Program-made: the position numbers and the translations under genes
DNA from: Phascolarctobacterium_A sp034086985
GTDB taxonomy: Bacteria; Bacillota; Negativicutes; Acidaminococcales; Acidaminococcaceae
Direction: 5' to 3'
NCBI GenBank assembly: GCA_034086985.1
Contig: JAXDZG010000001.1
Span: forward strand, 8,272-72,271
DNA length: 64,000 bases
The notes under the pieces: model-generated
Seen by the model: the letters and a program-made list of their open reading frames with translations, nothing else
The model's database searches: none
Told to the model about the DNA's origin: nothing
Part shown: positions 43,795 through 53,127 of the stretch, piece after piece
How the letters are laid out: each line of letters starts with the position of its first letter
Numbering within the stretch: the first letter of the stretch is position 1

Positions 43795-44889
43795 TTAAAG
43801 ACCTACGTATTTTCCTACAGCAGCTTTAAATTCTGCTATACGACGAGTAGTAATTTCCTTCAGGCTGCGCTTTTTATTGACTTCCAAATAAGCAAGCTCC
43901 TGCGCATACAGCCTTTCGGCAACAGCTTTATCTATTTTATGGTAGTGATTTTCTTCCAGCCATTCTTCATAGCTGAGGGGTGTTTTGTAGCCAAATTTTT
44001 CATCTGTAAAGGCTGCAAAATCGATTTGGTCAGCCAGCTCGTCCAGCTTTTCCCAATATTCCATAACCTCATGATAATGCTCGGGAATCTCGTAGCGACG
44101 GGCGCCACCATCATAAATGGTGCATTTTTCAAAGAGAGCATCGTCATCGGCCAAGGTTTGCTCCCTGTATTCCGGGGCCAGCACGCTGTCCTTCCAATAA
44201 AAATCTACGAAGGGCAGGTTAATGCCGGTGACACCCTTTTCTTTATAGGTACTAAAAATACCTTCATGGTAAACGCAGTAGAAGCCTTCAAATTGGGGCC
44301 AGTACTCGCGCAACTCCTCGGTCAGATTTTCTAATACAGTAATACCCATATTGCCACCGATGGTGAAGAAAATAATGTTGCGCAAATGTGCTCCTGCAAC
44401 GCGGTATTCCTTTACGATATGCTTGAGGCATTTTACAAGGGTATCGCCGGTAGCAATGATATCGCCGATAATTAAGGTGCCACCGTCAATAATGCTCAGC
44501 TTTTTATATTTAATATCTAGGCCACTAATGAGCTCCCCGTCAAAAACACGCTCACAGGAGAGAAAGCTCATATCGTTTACAGGAATGCCGGCACGATAGC
44601 AGCATTCTTCCAGAGGATAGTTGAGACCACCCCGCAAAATGGTCAAAATGTTGGCCGAGGTAATGAGGCCTTTTTTGTTAAAGAAATCCAAGGTAGTTTT
44701 GGTTGGATTACACATGCGATCATAATTCTCAAAGCCTACTACCTCAGGAGAATTCAAAAGATGACGGGTGCTGGCGCTGGTGACAATATAATATTTATTG
44801 GCCAGTTTATCTGCATCCAGTCGGTAAAGCTTAGCTTTAGAGTGAACATATTCGGGAACTAGGTCAACTCCCTGAAGTTTTTTGAACAT
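43795..44889 (-). CDS. Phosphoribosyltransferase-like protein
   Basis: A 364-residue protein with a type I phosphoribosyltransferase core. The PRPP-binding loop is GDIIATGDTL at residues 142-151, preceded by the strands KLSIIDGGTLII. A flexible-loop region ILRGGLNYPLEE lies near residue 84. The C-terminal 180 residues are an unusual extension (Tyr/Trp/Glu-rich) not found in short salvage enzymes. AAAGGAG precedes the ATG. It heads an operon with the NCS1 permease, implying salvage of an imported base. It could equally be a regulatory PRTase-fold protein. No riboswitch was recognised upstream. Confidence 0.7.
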   Translation of the reverse strand: MFKKLQGVDLVPEYVHSKAKLYRLDADKLANKYYIVTSASTRHLLNSPEVVGFENYDRMCNPTKTTLDFFNKKGLITSANILTILRGGLNYPLEECCYRAGIPVNDMSFLSCERVFDGELISGLDIKYKKLSIIDGGTLIIGDIIATGDTLVKCLKHIVKEYRVAGAHLRNIIFFTIGGNMGITVLENLTEELREYWPQFEGFYCVYHEGIFSTYKEKGVTGINLPFVDFYWKDSVLAPEYREQTLADDDALFEKCTIYDGGARRYEIPEHYHEVMEYWEKLDELADQIDFAAFTDEKFGYKTPLSYEEWLEENHYHKIDKAVAERLYAQELAYLEVNKKRSLKEITTRRIAEFKAAVGKYVGL

Positions 44890-45072
44890 ACTACCGCTCC
44901 TTTGCTACGATTTCGCAAATACTATCCTAGCTATTATATCACTTGCCTAGTAAAAAAGCACTAAGGAGAGGTAATTTTTTGTTAATTAGTATTGCTTGTA
45001 TACCACACATGGACGTGTCCGTTGAAAAACGCCAGTCGTATTAGAAAATTAATACATTTTACATGTAAGCTC

Positions 45073-45100
45073 TTGCAAAAACTATTCTTTACTGTATAAT
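45073..45100 (+). promoter_or_regulatory. Promoter for the BMP / HD-GYP operon
   Basis: TTGCAA (45073-45078) and TATAAT (45095-45100) are 16 bp apart, about 110 nt before the first gene. Just ahead of that gene's ribosome site is a 7-bp hairpin (CTGCCAA 45177-45183 with TTGGCAG 45190-45196) that might affect initiation. Confidence 0.65.
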
Positions 45101-45209
45101 AAAAGTAATGAGCTATTATACTATATGCATAATCAAAAAACTTTGTCTGCACGAGTAGAATGGCTATTGATGTTTGCTGCCAAGCGCTGTTGGCAGGGAG
45201 GGATTGCCT

Positions 45210-46304
45210 ATGAAAAGAATTGTGCCCTACGTATTAGTAATCATGCTGGTAATAGTGGCTATAATCGGCTTTTGGTATGATTTGCCACGGGGTACGGAGC
45301 AAGGGAACAATAGCAAGGTTGGCTTGCTGCTCAATGGTTCGGCTGCCGATAAAAGCTGGAACCAGTCCCATGCCGAAGGCCTGCAGCAGGCAGCTAAGGA
45401 GCTCAAGCTAGCAGTTATCTTAGCAGAAAATGTTCCTGAAAATCAGGAGAGCCGTAAGGTCATCGACCGTATGGTGAAGCAAGGCTGCAAGGCTATCGTG
45501 GCTACTTCCTTTGGTTATGGTCCTGTCGTCAAGCAGGCTGCTCAGGATTATCCTGAGGTAAGCTTTCTGCATGCTACGGGTTTGGATTATAGTAAGAATT
45601 TGACGAGCTTTTTCGGACGCATGTATCAGGTGCGCTATTTAAGTGGTATCGTAGCAGGGCTGCAGTCTAGGAGCGGTGTCATTGGCTATGTAGCGGCCAT
45701 GGACCTGCCCGAGGTGGTGCGCGGTATCAACGCCTTTACACTGGGCGTGCGCAGCGTAGCACCCAATGCCAAGGTCTATGTAAAATATGTCAAGAGCTGG
45801 AACGATGATAAGCTGACTGCAGCTGCCACCTATGAGCTGATTACGAAATATCATCAAATAGATGTGCTCACTATGCATACCAATTCTCTAGAGCCACTGA
45901 AAATAGCAGAGCAACGCAATATAGGTACCATTGGCTATAATTTTGACAATGCGCAAATCTTTCCTCGCACGTATCTAACAGCGGCGGTATGGCGTTGGGA
46001 CAGCGTCTATCTGCCTATGCTTAGGGATTGCCTGCAGGGTGGCTATGAGGGAAATTATTTTTGGTTTGGTATAGAGAAGAATGTGGCAGGATTGTCGCCT
46101 TTTACGCGTAATGTACATTCTCACGTGCGTCAAGAGATTGTGGCAGCGAGACAGAAGCTGGAGCGGGAGGCCTTTGATGTTTTTTATGGACCGGTGTACG
46201 ATAATAAGGGCCAGCTGCGGGTAAAGCAAGGGGAGAATTTGTCCGATGGGCAGCTTTTAAATGATTTTGATTGGTATGTTGAAGGGGTGATAGTGGATGA
46301 GTAG
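45210..46304 (+). CDS. Membrane-anchored BMP-family (PnrA-like) binding protein
   Basis: A 364-residue extracytoplasmic binding protein of the BMP/PnrA family, which usually bind purine nucleosides. Family signatures are visible as KVGLLLNGSAADKSWNQSHAEG, IVATSFGYG, GVIGYVAAMDLPEVVRGINAFTLG and the final WYVEG. The N-terminus has a single hydrophobic helix (residues 4-22) without a lipobox Cys, so it is probably a membrane-tethered protein, not a lipoprotein. GGGAGGG lies before the ATG at 45210. No ABC permease or ATPase accompanies it. Instead a second paralogue overlaps by 8 nt and an HD-GYP gene follows, suggesting sensing more than transport. Confidence 0.82.
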   Translation: MKRIVPYVLVIMLVIVAIIGFWYDLPRGTEQGNNSKVGLLLNGSAADKSWNQSHAEGLQQAAKELKLAVILAENVPENQESRKVIDRMVKQGCKAIVATSFGYGPVVKQAAQDYPEVSFLHATGLDYSKNLTSFFGRMYQVRYLSGIVAGLQSRSGVIGYVAAMDLPEVVRGINAFTLGVRSVAPNAKVYVKYVKSWNDDKLTAAATYELITKYHQIDVLTMHTNSLEPLKIAEQRNIGTIGYNFDNAQIFPRTYLTAAVWRWDSVYLPMLRDCLQGGYEGNYFWFGIEKNVAGLSPFTRNVHSHVRQEIVAARQKLEREAFDVFYGPVYDNKGQLRVKQGENLSDGQLLNDFDWYVEGVIVDE

Positions 46305-47397
46305 AAAAACTGTTTTTCTTGTTTGTGTGGCTTTATTATTAGTGGCGCTGTTTTCGGTGCTTTTAATGGGCAATAATGAGGAGCGCACCGCCGTTCAAGA
46401 AAAGGTAAAGGTGGGCTTCGTCATGACCGGTGGCAGGACCGAGAAGGGCTATAACCAGCTCCATTATGTGGGCATTAAAAAGGCTACGGATAAGCTGGGC
46501 GTGGACCTTTTGGTAAAAGAAAATGCCTTGGAATTCAGCGGTGAATGTCCTAAGGCTGTGGAGAATTTTGCTAAAGAGGGCGTGAAAGCTGTTTTCCTAG
46601 GCAGCTATAATTATTATAAGGAAATCCAGCCCTTAATTGATAAGTATCCTAAGATTACCTTTTATACCACTTCCTTTGATAGCGATAAGCCCAATGTGGC
46701 CAGCTATTTCGTGCGCTATTATCAGGCGCGCTATCTGGCAGGTCTGGTGGCAGGCAAGCAAAGCGAGAGCGGACGCATCGGCTATGTAGCAGCCATGCCC
46801 AACCATGAGGTGAAGCGCGGTATTAACGCTTTCGCTTTGGGCGTGCGTGCTGCTAATCCTCAGGCCAAGGTCTTTGTGCGCTGGACAGGCAAATGGGATG
46901 ATGCTGTGAAGGAAAAGGAAAACGTGCGCAAACTATTCGAGAATCAGAAGATTGATTTGGTGGCATATCATCAAAACCAGCAGAATGTGGTGCAGGAGGC
47001 GGAGGCCTTGGGTATTCAATCCATTGGCTACCATGCTCCCATGGAGGGAGCTTCACCCAAGCATCTTACAGCGGTGGTATGCAGCTGGGATAAGACTTAT
47101 GAATACTTGCTGCAAATGCTGCTCACGAAGCAGGAGAGCAAGCGCAAGGAGTATTGGGTTGGCTATCCGGAAAGCGCTGTGGGCCTGACGGCTTTTTCTC
47201 CCTTAGTTAAGGAGGAAACCAAAAAGCTAGTAGCGGAAAAGGCGCAGCGACTAAAGAATTATGATTTTATTTTCAGTGGCAATATTTATGATAATCTGGG
47301 TAAACAACGCTGCTCCAGAGAAATGAGCATTAGTGATAAGCAGCTCGTGGAGGACATGAACTGGCTGGTAAAGGGTGTTGAGGTCTGTGAAGATTAG
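46297..47397 (+). CDS. Second membrane-anchored BMP-family binding protein
   Basis: A 366-residue paralogue of the preceding protein with the same layout: one N-terminal hydrophobic anchor (TVFLVCVALLLVALFSVLLM, no lipobox), VGFVMTGGRTEKGYNQ, FYTTSFDS, GRIGYVAAMPNHEVKRGINA and a closing MNWLVKGVEV. It overlaps the first gene by 8 nt and the HD-GYP gene by 11-23 nt, so the three are translationally coupled. The ligand is unknown but is likely a nucleoside-type molecule by family. Two differing copies may bind two ligands or form a heterodimer. Confidence 0.82.
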   Translation: MSRKTVFLVCVALLLVALFSVLLMGNNEERTAVQEKVKVGFVMTGGRTEKGYNQLHYVGIKKATDKLGVDLLVKENALEFSGECPKAVENFAKEGVKAVFLGSYNYYKEIQPLIDKYPKITFYTTSFDSDKPNVASYFVRYYQARYLAGLVAGKQSESGRIGYVAAMPNHEVKRGINAFALGVRAANPQAKVFVRWTGKWDDAVKEKENVRKLFENQKIDLVAYHQNQQNVVQEAEALGIQSIGYHAPMEGASPKHLTAVVCSWDKTYEYLLQMLLTKQESKRKEYWVGYPESAVGLTAFSPLVKEETKKLVAEKAQRLKNYDFIFSGNIYDNLGKQRCSREMSISDKQLVEDMNWLVKGVEVCED

Positions 47398-48901
47398 ATT
47401 TCGCAAGAAAAATAAAAAAACATATCTGGGTATCGCAGGCTTCTTGGTGCTCTTGCTTTTGGTAGGCGTGCTTCTGAATTGGCGCATGGAAACGCTGCTA
47501 AGCCGCAATGTTTGCTATGGCCTCAACATGGGCTCCAGAGTACAGGCAGAGCTGATGGAGGTCAAGCTGGATGCGGAGCTGGATTCCTTGGTGAATAAAG
47601 CGGAGCATATCACTAATACCGGCGGCAATTGGCAGGAAAGCGTAGCTAACGGTGACATTAAGTACGATAGGGATATCTTTGTGCGCGAGGGTATTTTAGA
47701 CATCAACGGTCGCGCTTTGTATGGCGCGGATTTGCATATGGATGCCTTCCCCGGCATCAGGGAGTCCCTGCGTGGCAATAGGGCTGTGTGCTATCATTCC
47801 AGCAGTGGCATGCTGTTTACGGTGCCTGTTTTTAATGGTAAAAATGTGCAGTATGTGCTCTATCGGCGCATTGATAAGGGCGGCATCGATGGCTATTTTC
47901 ATCTGCGCAATAACGCTCTTTTGGGACAGGCAGCACTGGTTTCCAATGAAGGGGAGCTGATGTTCGCAGGCAGTGATAAGGGCATAAAGAAGGCTTGGGT
48001 AGAACCGGAAATGAAGCAGGTTTTCGGTGAGCTTTTAAATGAGCTGCGCACCCAAAAATCCGCAGCCAAGCAGTTCTCCCTAAATGGGGAGACCATGTAC
48101 GCCAGTGCCTCCGGCGTGTGGCAAAGTGGCTTTATTTTAGTAGGACTTACTTCAGCGCAAAATATTTATGCAGGCTTGACCGATATCAGCAAGCTGCTTT
48201 TAAGCGTTTTTGCTTTGCTGGCCCTGCTCTTTTTGATTGGCATTTACTTCTTCCTTTTGGAGGAAGAGGAAAAGCACCAGATCGAGCAGCAGCGGACGGA
48301 AACCATTTGGCGCATGTCCATTAACACCGTCCAGACCTTGGCACAGGCCATTGATGCCAAGGATTCCTATACCAATGGTCATTCCCTGCGCGTGGCCAAG
48401 TATTCGGTGATGCTGGCCGAGCGCATGGGCTTTAATGCTGAGGAGCAGGGGCGCGTGCAGTACATAGCGCTTTTACATGATGTAGGCAAAATTGGTATTG
48501 CCGACAGCATTTTGAATAAGAATGGTAAGCTGACCGATGAGGAATACGAAATTATAAAGTCCCATTCCAGCATCGGCGCCAAGATTTTGAGCAATATTAA
48601 CGAGTTGCCCGATGTGGCCACCGGCGCTAAATATCATCACGAGCGCTATGATGGCAAGGGTTATCCTACGGGACTTAAGGGCGAGGAAATTCCCTTAATT
48701 GCCCGCATTATTGCCGTGGCTGATTCCTATGATGCCATGACCTCCAAGCGCAGCTATCGCGATGCATTGCCTCAAAAAGTGGTGCGTGAGGAGATTACCA
48801 AGGGCTTGGGCAGCCAGTTTGACCCTGTTATTGGCAATATTATGTTGAATATTATTGATGAGGATAAGGAGTACACCTTAAGAGAGCTAGCCTTGAATTA
48901 A
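47375..48901 (+). CDS. Membrane HD-GYP domain phosphodiesterase with extracytoplasmic sensor
   Basis: About 508 residues. A first membrane helix (about 17-36) and a second (about 273-295) enclose a 235-residue extracytoplasmic region of double-Cache-like size. The cytoplasmic C-terminus has the HD-GYP signature: HSLRVAKYS, LLHDVGKIGI, HHERYDGKGYP and DSYDAMTSKRSYR. HD-GYP proteins hydrolyse cyclic di-GMP or related dinucleotides. The start is uncertain: GTG at 47375 or 47387, both inside the end of the upstream BMP gene. Operon context suggests that BMP proteins present a ligand to the outer sensor domain. Confidence 0.85.
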   Translation: MLRSVKIRFRKKNKKTYLGIAGFLVLLLLVGVLLNWRMETLLSRNVCYGLNMGSRVQAELMEVKLDAELDSLVNKAEHITNTGGNWQESVANGDIKYDRDIFVREGILDINGRALYGADLHMDAFPGIRESLRGNRAVCYHSSSGMLFTVPVFNGKNVQYVLYRRIDKGGIDGYFHLRNNALLGQAALVSNEGELMFAGSDKGIKKAWVEPEMKQVFGELLNELRTQKSAAKQFSLNGETMYASASGVWQSGFILVGLTSAQNIYAGLTDISKLLLSVFALLALLFLIGIYFFLLEEEEKHQIEQQRTETIWRMSINTVQTLAQAIDAKDSYTNGHSLRVAKYSVMLAERMGFNAEEQGRVQYIALLHDVGKIGIADSILNKNGKLTDEEYEIIKSHSSIGAKILSNINELPDVATGAKYHHERYDGKGYPTGLKGEEIPLIARIIAVADSYDAMTSKRSYRDALPQKVVREEITKGLGSQFDPVIGNIMLNIIDEDKEYTLRELALN

Positions 48902-49027
48902 AGCTAGCCGTGGCGTGTTTGCAGTTTTGTCACTTGACTATTTCCCAGTTATTTAGTAAACTATAAATGTCATAAAAGAGTTTTTGCTCTTTTGAAAAAG
49001 TTAGATAGTATTTGGGAGGTTTGGACT

Positions 49028-49519
49028 ATGAAAAAAATGACTACTGCTATCGTAACTGGCTTGGCAACTCTTGCAATTTCTGCTACTGCTTTTGCTGCAA
49101 TTTCTGCTGATGAAGCTAAGGCTATTGCCGCTAAGGAGGTACCTGCTTCCAGCACTCATATTATGACTAAGATGGAGATGCATAAGCTTACTCCTTATTT
49201 TGAAGTGAAATTCTATGACAATGCTACCAGCACTGAATATGAAATCGATGTGCTGCAGGCTAATGGCGCCATCAAGGAATATTCCATGGATGCGAAAACC
49301 ATGGTGGGCAGCAACAAGATCGTGCTCAGCTCCACTGATGTGCAAAACTTGATTTTGAAGGAATATCCCCAGGCTGTTTTCAGCAAAATCGAGTTGGATC
49401 GCGACAATGGCCTCTATGAATATGATGTAAAATTCACTGCACCGGGCGTGCGCGGCGACTACACCATTAATCCCGAAACCGGCGTGGTTATGGAAAAAGA
49501 GCTGAAATACCAATTCTAA
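49028..49519 (+). CDS. Secreted PepSY-domain protein
   Basis: A 163-residue protein with a signal peptide (MKKMTTAIVTGLATLAISATAFA) and two PepSY-like repeats, each beginning with a helix followed by strands (SADEAKAIAAKEVP..., later DVQNLILKEYPQAVFSKIEL). The ATG at 49028 follows GGGAGG; an earlier in-frame ATG at 48992 would spoil the signal peptide. PepSY proteins are exported and are thought to bind or inhibit peptidases or respond to envelope state. It is a single-gene unit closed by a strong terminator. Confidence 0.82.
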   Translation: MKKMTTAIVTGLATLAISATAFAAISADEAKAIAAKEVPASSTHIMTKMEMHKLTPYFEVKFYDNATSTEYEIDVLQANGAIKEYSMDAKTMVGSNKIVLSSTDVQNLILKEYPQAVFSKIELDRDNGLYEYDVKFTAPGVRGDYTINPETGVVMEKELKYQF

Positions 49520-49540
49520 TACGGCTTTCAATGAACGCAA

Positions 49541-49577
49541 AAACACCGCTATCTACACAAGATAGCGGTGTTTTTAT
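49541..49577 (+). terminator. Intrinsic terminator after the PepSY gene
   Basis: A perfect 14-bp stem, 49541-49554 with 49560-49573 (AAACACCGCTATCT side), with a 5-nt loop and TTTTT tail. It is also A-rich on the 5' side, so it could serve the convergent CoA-transferase gene too. Confidence 0.9.
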
Positions 49578-49644
49578 ATAAAAGTTTGTTTCGAGTAACG
49601 TTTCGATACACGAGCCTTTTTTAGCTCATGCTGCTTTGGGCAGG

Positions 49645-50760
49645 CTAGATATAATCCTTATTATCCTCGCCCAGCCGCGGCGCGCGCTTTCTAAGCGACG
49701 CCGGCGTCTTGCTCAGCTTCAAGGCAAAGCCCAGCTGCTGATACTCGCCCAGCTCCTCGTCTGCGACGGTGAGCACCATCTCGTTGGCCCTGGTCTGCTC
49801 CGCTGCCACGGCCTCGTCAAAATTGAGCACCGGTGTGACGCAGGTGTCCTTGCCCGCCAGATAAGCCTCCCATTCGGACATGGTGCGTTTGGCGAACTCC
49901 TCACTCAGCTGCTGCTCTAGATAGGGGTGGTTTTGGGCATCGTCCACCAAATCCACCATATCCTCACGTCCTAGTGCAGCGCAAAGGTTCGTCCAAAACT
50001 TTTTCTCCAAGCAGCCCACGGATACGTAGCGGCCGTCCTTGGTGCGATAAATATTATAGTTAGCGTTAGCACCTGTAAGCCAATTGTTGCCCCGCTGGGC
50101 AACAAAGCCGCTGCCAAAGTAGAGGCTGGCGGCGCCCGGCATGAGGGTCATGGCCACGTTATAGAGGGAAATATCGATTTCCTGGCCCTCGCCGGTGCGC
50201 TCCGCGTGGCGCAGGGCAATCATAATGGCCATGCCCGCCGAAAGCGCCGCGTTCATATCGGCCATGAGCACGCCGGGGATGGCGGGCTTGCCGCCCTGCC
50301 CCTGGCCACTCATGGCCGTGATGCCGGCCAGGCTTACGTAGCCGATATCGTGGTCCGCTTGGGCAGCAAGGGGTCCCTTGCTGCCATAGCCGGACAGACT
50401 GCAATAAATAATCTTGGGGTTAATTTTGCTGGCGGTCTCGTAATTCACACCCAGCTTCTTAAGCACGCCGGGACGATAGCTTTCTACGACCACATCCGCT
50501 GTGCGTACCAGCTCTAAAAATTTTTGCCTGCCCACGGGGCTCTTTAAATCCAAGGTCACGCTCTTTTTATTGCGATTGAGCTGCAAATGCCAATAGCCAA
50601 AATCCTTGAGAAAGGGTGGAAAGGTACGGGAATAGTCACCTAGCTTGGGCTCCTCGATTTTGATAACCTCTGCGCCAAAATCTGCCAACAGCATGGTGCA
50701 GTAGGGACCGGGCAGCAGCCTAGACAAATCCAAAACACGAATACCCTCCAATGCTAGCAT
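49645..50760 (-). CDS. CaiB/BaiF-type (class III) CoA transferase or racemase
   Basis: A 371-residue enzyme of the CaiB/BaiF family, which moves CoA between carboxylic acids or racemises 2-methylacyl-CoAs. Family signatures are GIRVLDLSRLLPGPYCTMLLA at the N-terminus, FGAEVIKIEEP, NRNKKSVTLDLK and VLMADMNAA near residue 165, where the catalytic Asp lies. DISLYNVAM and the C-terminal PRLGEDNKDYI, close to the usual PRLGEHN, complete it. Length is close to alpha-methylacyl-CoA racemase and somewhat short for formyl-CoA transferase. GGGAGG lies 7 nt before the ATG. It is a single gene, divergent from the malic enzyme operon. Substrate unknown. Confidence 0.82.
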   Translation of the reverse strand: MLALEGIRVLDLSRLLPGPYCTMLLADFGAEVIKIEEPKLGDYSRTFPPFLKDFGYWHLQLNRNKKSVTLDLKSPVGRQKFLELVRTADVVVESYRPGVLKKLGVNYETASKINPKIIYCSLSGYGSKGPLAAQADHDIGYVSLAGITAMSGQGQGGKPAIPGVLMADMNAALSAGMAIMIALRHAERTGEGQEIDISLYNVAMTLMPGAASLYFGSGFVAQRGNNWLTGANANYNIYRTKDGRYVSVGCLEKKFWTNLCAALGREDMVDLVDDAQNHPYLEQQLSEEFAKRTMSEWEAYLAGKDTCVTPVLNFDEAVAAEQTRANEMVLTVADEELGEYQQLGFALKLSKTPASLRKRAPRLGEDNKDYI

Positions 50761-50956
50761 AAAATTACCTCCCTTACAAGCGTCTTCTTAAACATATTAT
50801 AGCACTATTATTGCTCTAGCTGTAGCTTGTGCCGTAATTTTTATGTTTCGCTTATTTTTAAAGCTTGGGGCAGCCTAGAAAAGGGGTTATATCCTGCAAC
50901 ATTCATTACAATAATCTGACAATCTCAGAAATTATGTTAATTCACTAACATTTTAC

Positions 50957-50985
50957 TTGCATTATCATGCCACTTCATATACAAT
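50957..50985 (+). promoter_or_regulatory. Promoter of the malic enzyme / fumarase operon
   Basis: TTGCAT (50957-50962) and TACAAT (50980-50985) with a 17-bp spacer lie 39 nt before the malic enzyme ATG. Confidence 0.65.
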
Positions 50986-51024
50986 ATAGTGTATACTAAT
51001 CAATACCTAATGGAGGGAAGTTTT

Positions 51025-52257
51025 ATGACAATGACATTACGTGAAGAGGCTTTGAAATTGCATTTAGACAATAATGGCAAAATTGCCGTTACTTGCAAGG
51101 TGCCCATTGCCAACCGCCATGATTTGGCCTTGGCTTATACCCCCGGTGTTGCTGAACCCTGTAAAGATATTAAGGAAGATAAAGGCTTATCCTTTGAATA
51201 CACTTGCCGTGGCAACATGGTAGCCATCATCAGCGATGGTACCCGTGTGCTGGGCTTGGGTGATATCGGTCCTGAGGCTGCCATTCCTGTTATGGAGGGC
51301 AAGGCAGCTCTCTTCAAAACCTTTGGCGATGTGGACGCAGTTCCTGTTTGCCTTGGTACCAAGGATCCCGATGAATTTATCCGTACTGTAAAAATCTTAG
51401 AGCCCAACTACGCCGGCATCAACCTGGAGGATATTTCCTCTCCCAAATGCTATGACATTGAAGACCGCCTGAAGGAAATCGCTGATATCCCCGTTTTCCA
51501 TGATGACCAACACGGCACTGCTATCGCTTGCTGCAGCGCAGTAATCGGCGCTCTGCGTTATGTAAAGAAGGATTTCCGCACTGCTCGTTTCGTAGTTAAC
51601 GGCTGCGGCGCTGCTGGCTCCGCTATCGGTCGCCTGCTGGTAAACATGGGCGCACAAAACGTTATCATGGTTGACCGTTGGGGCATTCTCTATGATGGCA
51701 TCGACCAAAAGCTGGACCGCATTCAAGCTCAATTGGCCAAGACCACTAATAAGGAAGGCCTGCGTGGCACCTTGGTTGAGGCTGCTAAGGGCGCTGACGT
51801 ATTGATCGGCGTATCCGCTCCCAACGTATTTACTAAAGAAATTATGCAAAGCATGGCTGAAAAGAACGTTGTTTTTGCGTTAGCTAACCCGGTTCCCGAA
51901 ACCAGCTACGATGCTGCTAAGGAAGCAGGCGTAACCGTTGCCGGCACCGGCCGCAGCGATAGACCCAACCAGGTTAACAATGTATCCGTATTCCCCGGCG
52001 TATTCCGTGGCGCTATCGACGTGCGCGCAAAGGCTATTACCGAGGAAATGAAGGTTGCAGCTGTTTTCGCCATTGCTGAATTGATTGATGAAAAGGATCT
52101 GCGCGAGGACTATGTTGTTCCCGATGCCTTCGATCCGCGTCTGGCTCCCGCTGTAGCTGCTGCTGTGGCTAAGGTTGCTATTGAAAGCGGTTTGGCACGC
52201 AAAATCGTTGATCCGGAAGAGGTAAAGGCTAACACTGCTAAACGCCTCGCTCGTTAA
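51025..52257 (+). CDS. NAD(P)-dependent malic enzyme
   Basis: A 410-residue oxidative decarboxylase converting malate to pyruvate and CO2. The motifs are ALAYTPGVAEPC, DGTRVLGLGDIGPEAAIPVMEGKA, VFHDDQHGTAIA and the Rossmann loop NGCGAAGSAIG. This is the short bacterial type without a phosphotransacetylase tail. GGAGGG precedes the ATG at 51025; an upstream in-frame ATG (50989) lies on top of the promoter. It is followed by the two fumarase subunits, so fumarate can be hydrated to malate and oxidised to pyruvate, supplying NAD(P)H in a C4-acid-using anaerobe. Confidence 0.93.
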   Translation: MTMTLREEALKLHLDNNGKIAVTCKVPIANRHDLALAYTPGVAEPCKDIKEDKGLSFEYTCRGNMVAIISDGTRVLGLGDIGPEAAIPVMEGKAALFKTFGDVDAVPVCLGTKDPDEFIRTVKILEPNYAGINLEDISSPKCYDIEDRLKEIADIPVFHDDQHGTAIACCSAVIGALRYVKKDFRTARFVVNGCGAAGSAIGRLLVNMGAQNVIMVDRWGILYDGIDQKLDRIQAQLAKTTNKEGLRGTLVEAAKGADVLIGVSAPNVFTKEIMQSMAEKNVVFALANPVPETSYDAAKEAGVTVAGTGRSDRPNQVNNVSVFPGVFRGAIDVRAKAITEEMKVAAVFAIAELIDEKDLREDYVVPDAFDPRLAPAVAAAVAKVAIESGLARKIVDPEEVKANTAKRLAR

Positions 52258-52268
52258 GGAGGAAAAGC

Positions 52269-53114
52269 ATGAGAGAAATTAATGTTAGTGAAGTAACCAG
52301 TACTGTCGCTAAGCTGTGCATGGATTCCTGCTACTATCTGCCGGAGGCTGTGAAGGCAAAAATTCGTGCTGCTGCTGAAACCGAGGAATCCCCCTTAGGC
52401 AAGGAAATCCTCAATACCTTAATTGAAAACTTTGAGCTGGCCCAAAAGAAGGCTGTGCCCCTGTGCCAAGACACTGGCTTGACCGTTGTCTTCATTGAGA
52501 TTGGCCAAGAGGTACATTTTGTCGGCGGCGATTTATATGAAGCGATTCATGCAGGCGTAGCCCGTGGCTATGTGGATGGTTATCTGCGTAAATCCTCCGT
52601 GGGCGACCCTGTCTTCGACCGCAAGAACAGCGGTGACAATACTCCGGCCATTATTCATACCAAGATTGTCCCCGGTGACAAGGTAAAAATGGTGGTATGC
52701 CCCAAGGGCTGTGGCAGCGAAAATATGGGCGCTTTGAAGATGCTCAAGCCTGCTGACGGCGTGGAGGGCATCAAGAAATTCGTAGTGGATACCGTGCGTG
52801 CAGCAGGTCCCAATCCCTGTCCGCCCATCACTGTGGGCGTTGGCATCGGCGGCAATATGGAGCAGGCAGCTATTTTGGCTAAATATGCTCTAACTCGTCA
52901 ATTAGGCGAGCACAATGCTGATCCTCGCTATGCAGCACTGGAGGACGAGCTCCTAGAATTGGTTAACAAAACTGGCGTTGGTCCTTCCGGCTTAGGCGGT
53001 CGTACCACTGCCTTGGGCGTAAATGTGGAATTTACCCATACCCATATTGGCGGTATGCCCTGCGCAGTTAATTTGAACTGCCATCAGGCACGTCGTGCGG
53101 AAGCAGAGATTTAA
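52269..53114 (+). CDS. Class I fumarate hydratase, alpha subunit
   Basis: A 281-residue subunit of an iron-sulphur hydro-lyase of the TtdA/FumA N-terminal type. Cluster cysteines appear in PLCQDTGLTVVF, CPKGCGSENMGALKML and PNPCPPITVGVGIGG. It is 11 nt after malic enzyme and 13 nt before the beta subunit, in one operon. The family includes tartrate dehydratase, but the malic enzyme context favours fumarate. Confidence 0.9.
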   Translation: MREINVSEVTSTVAKLCMDSCYYLPEAVKAKIRAAAETEESPLGKEILNTLIENFELAQKKAVPLCQDTGLTVVFIEIGQEVHFVGGDLYEAIHAGVARGYVDGYLRKSSVGDPVFDRKNSGDNTPAIIHTKIVPGDKVKMVVCPKGCGSENMGALKMLKPADGVEGIKKFVVDTVRAAGPNPCPPITVGVGIGGNMEQAAILAKYALTRQLGEHNADPRYAALEDELLELVNKTGVGPSGLGGRTTALGVNVEFTHTHIGGMPCAVNLNCHQARRAEAEI

Positions 53115-53127
53115 GGAGGGCTAGAAG

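Noticed and set aside
44890..45170. A purine riboswitch or S-box upstream of the phosphoribosyltransferase/permease genes or the BMP operon
   Set aside because: No conserved riboswitch core was found on either strand, only a promoter and a short hairpin.
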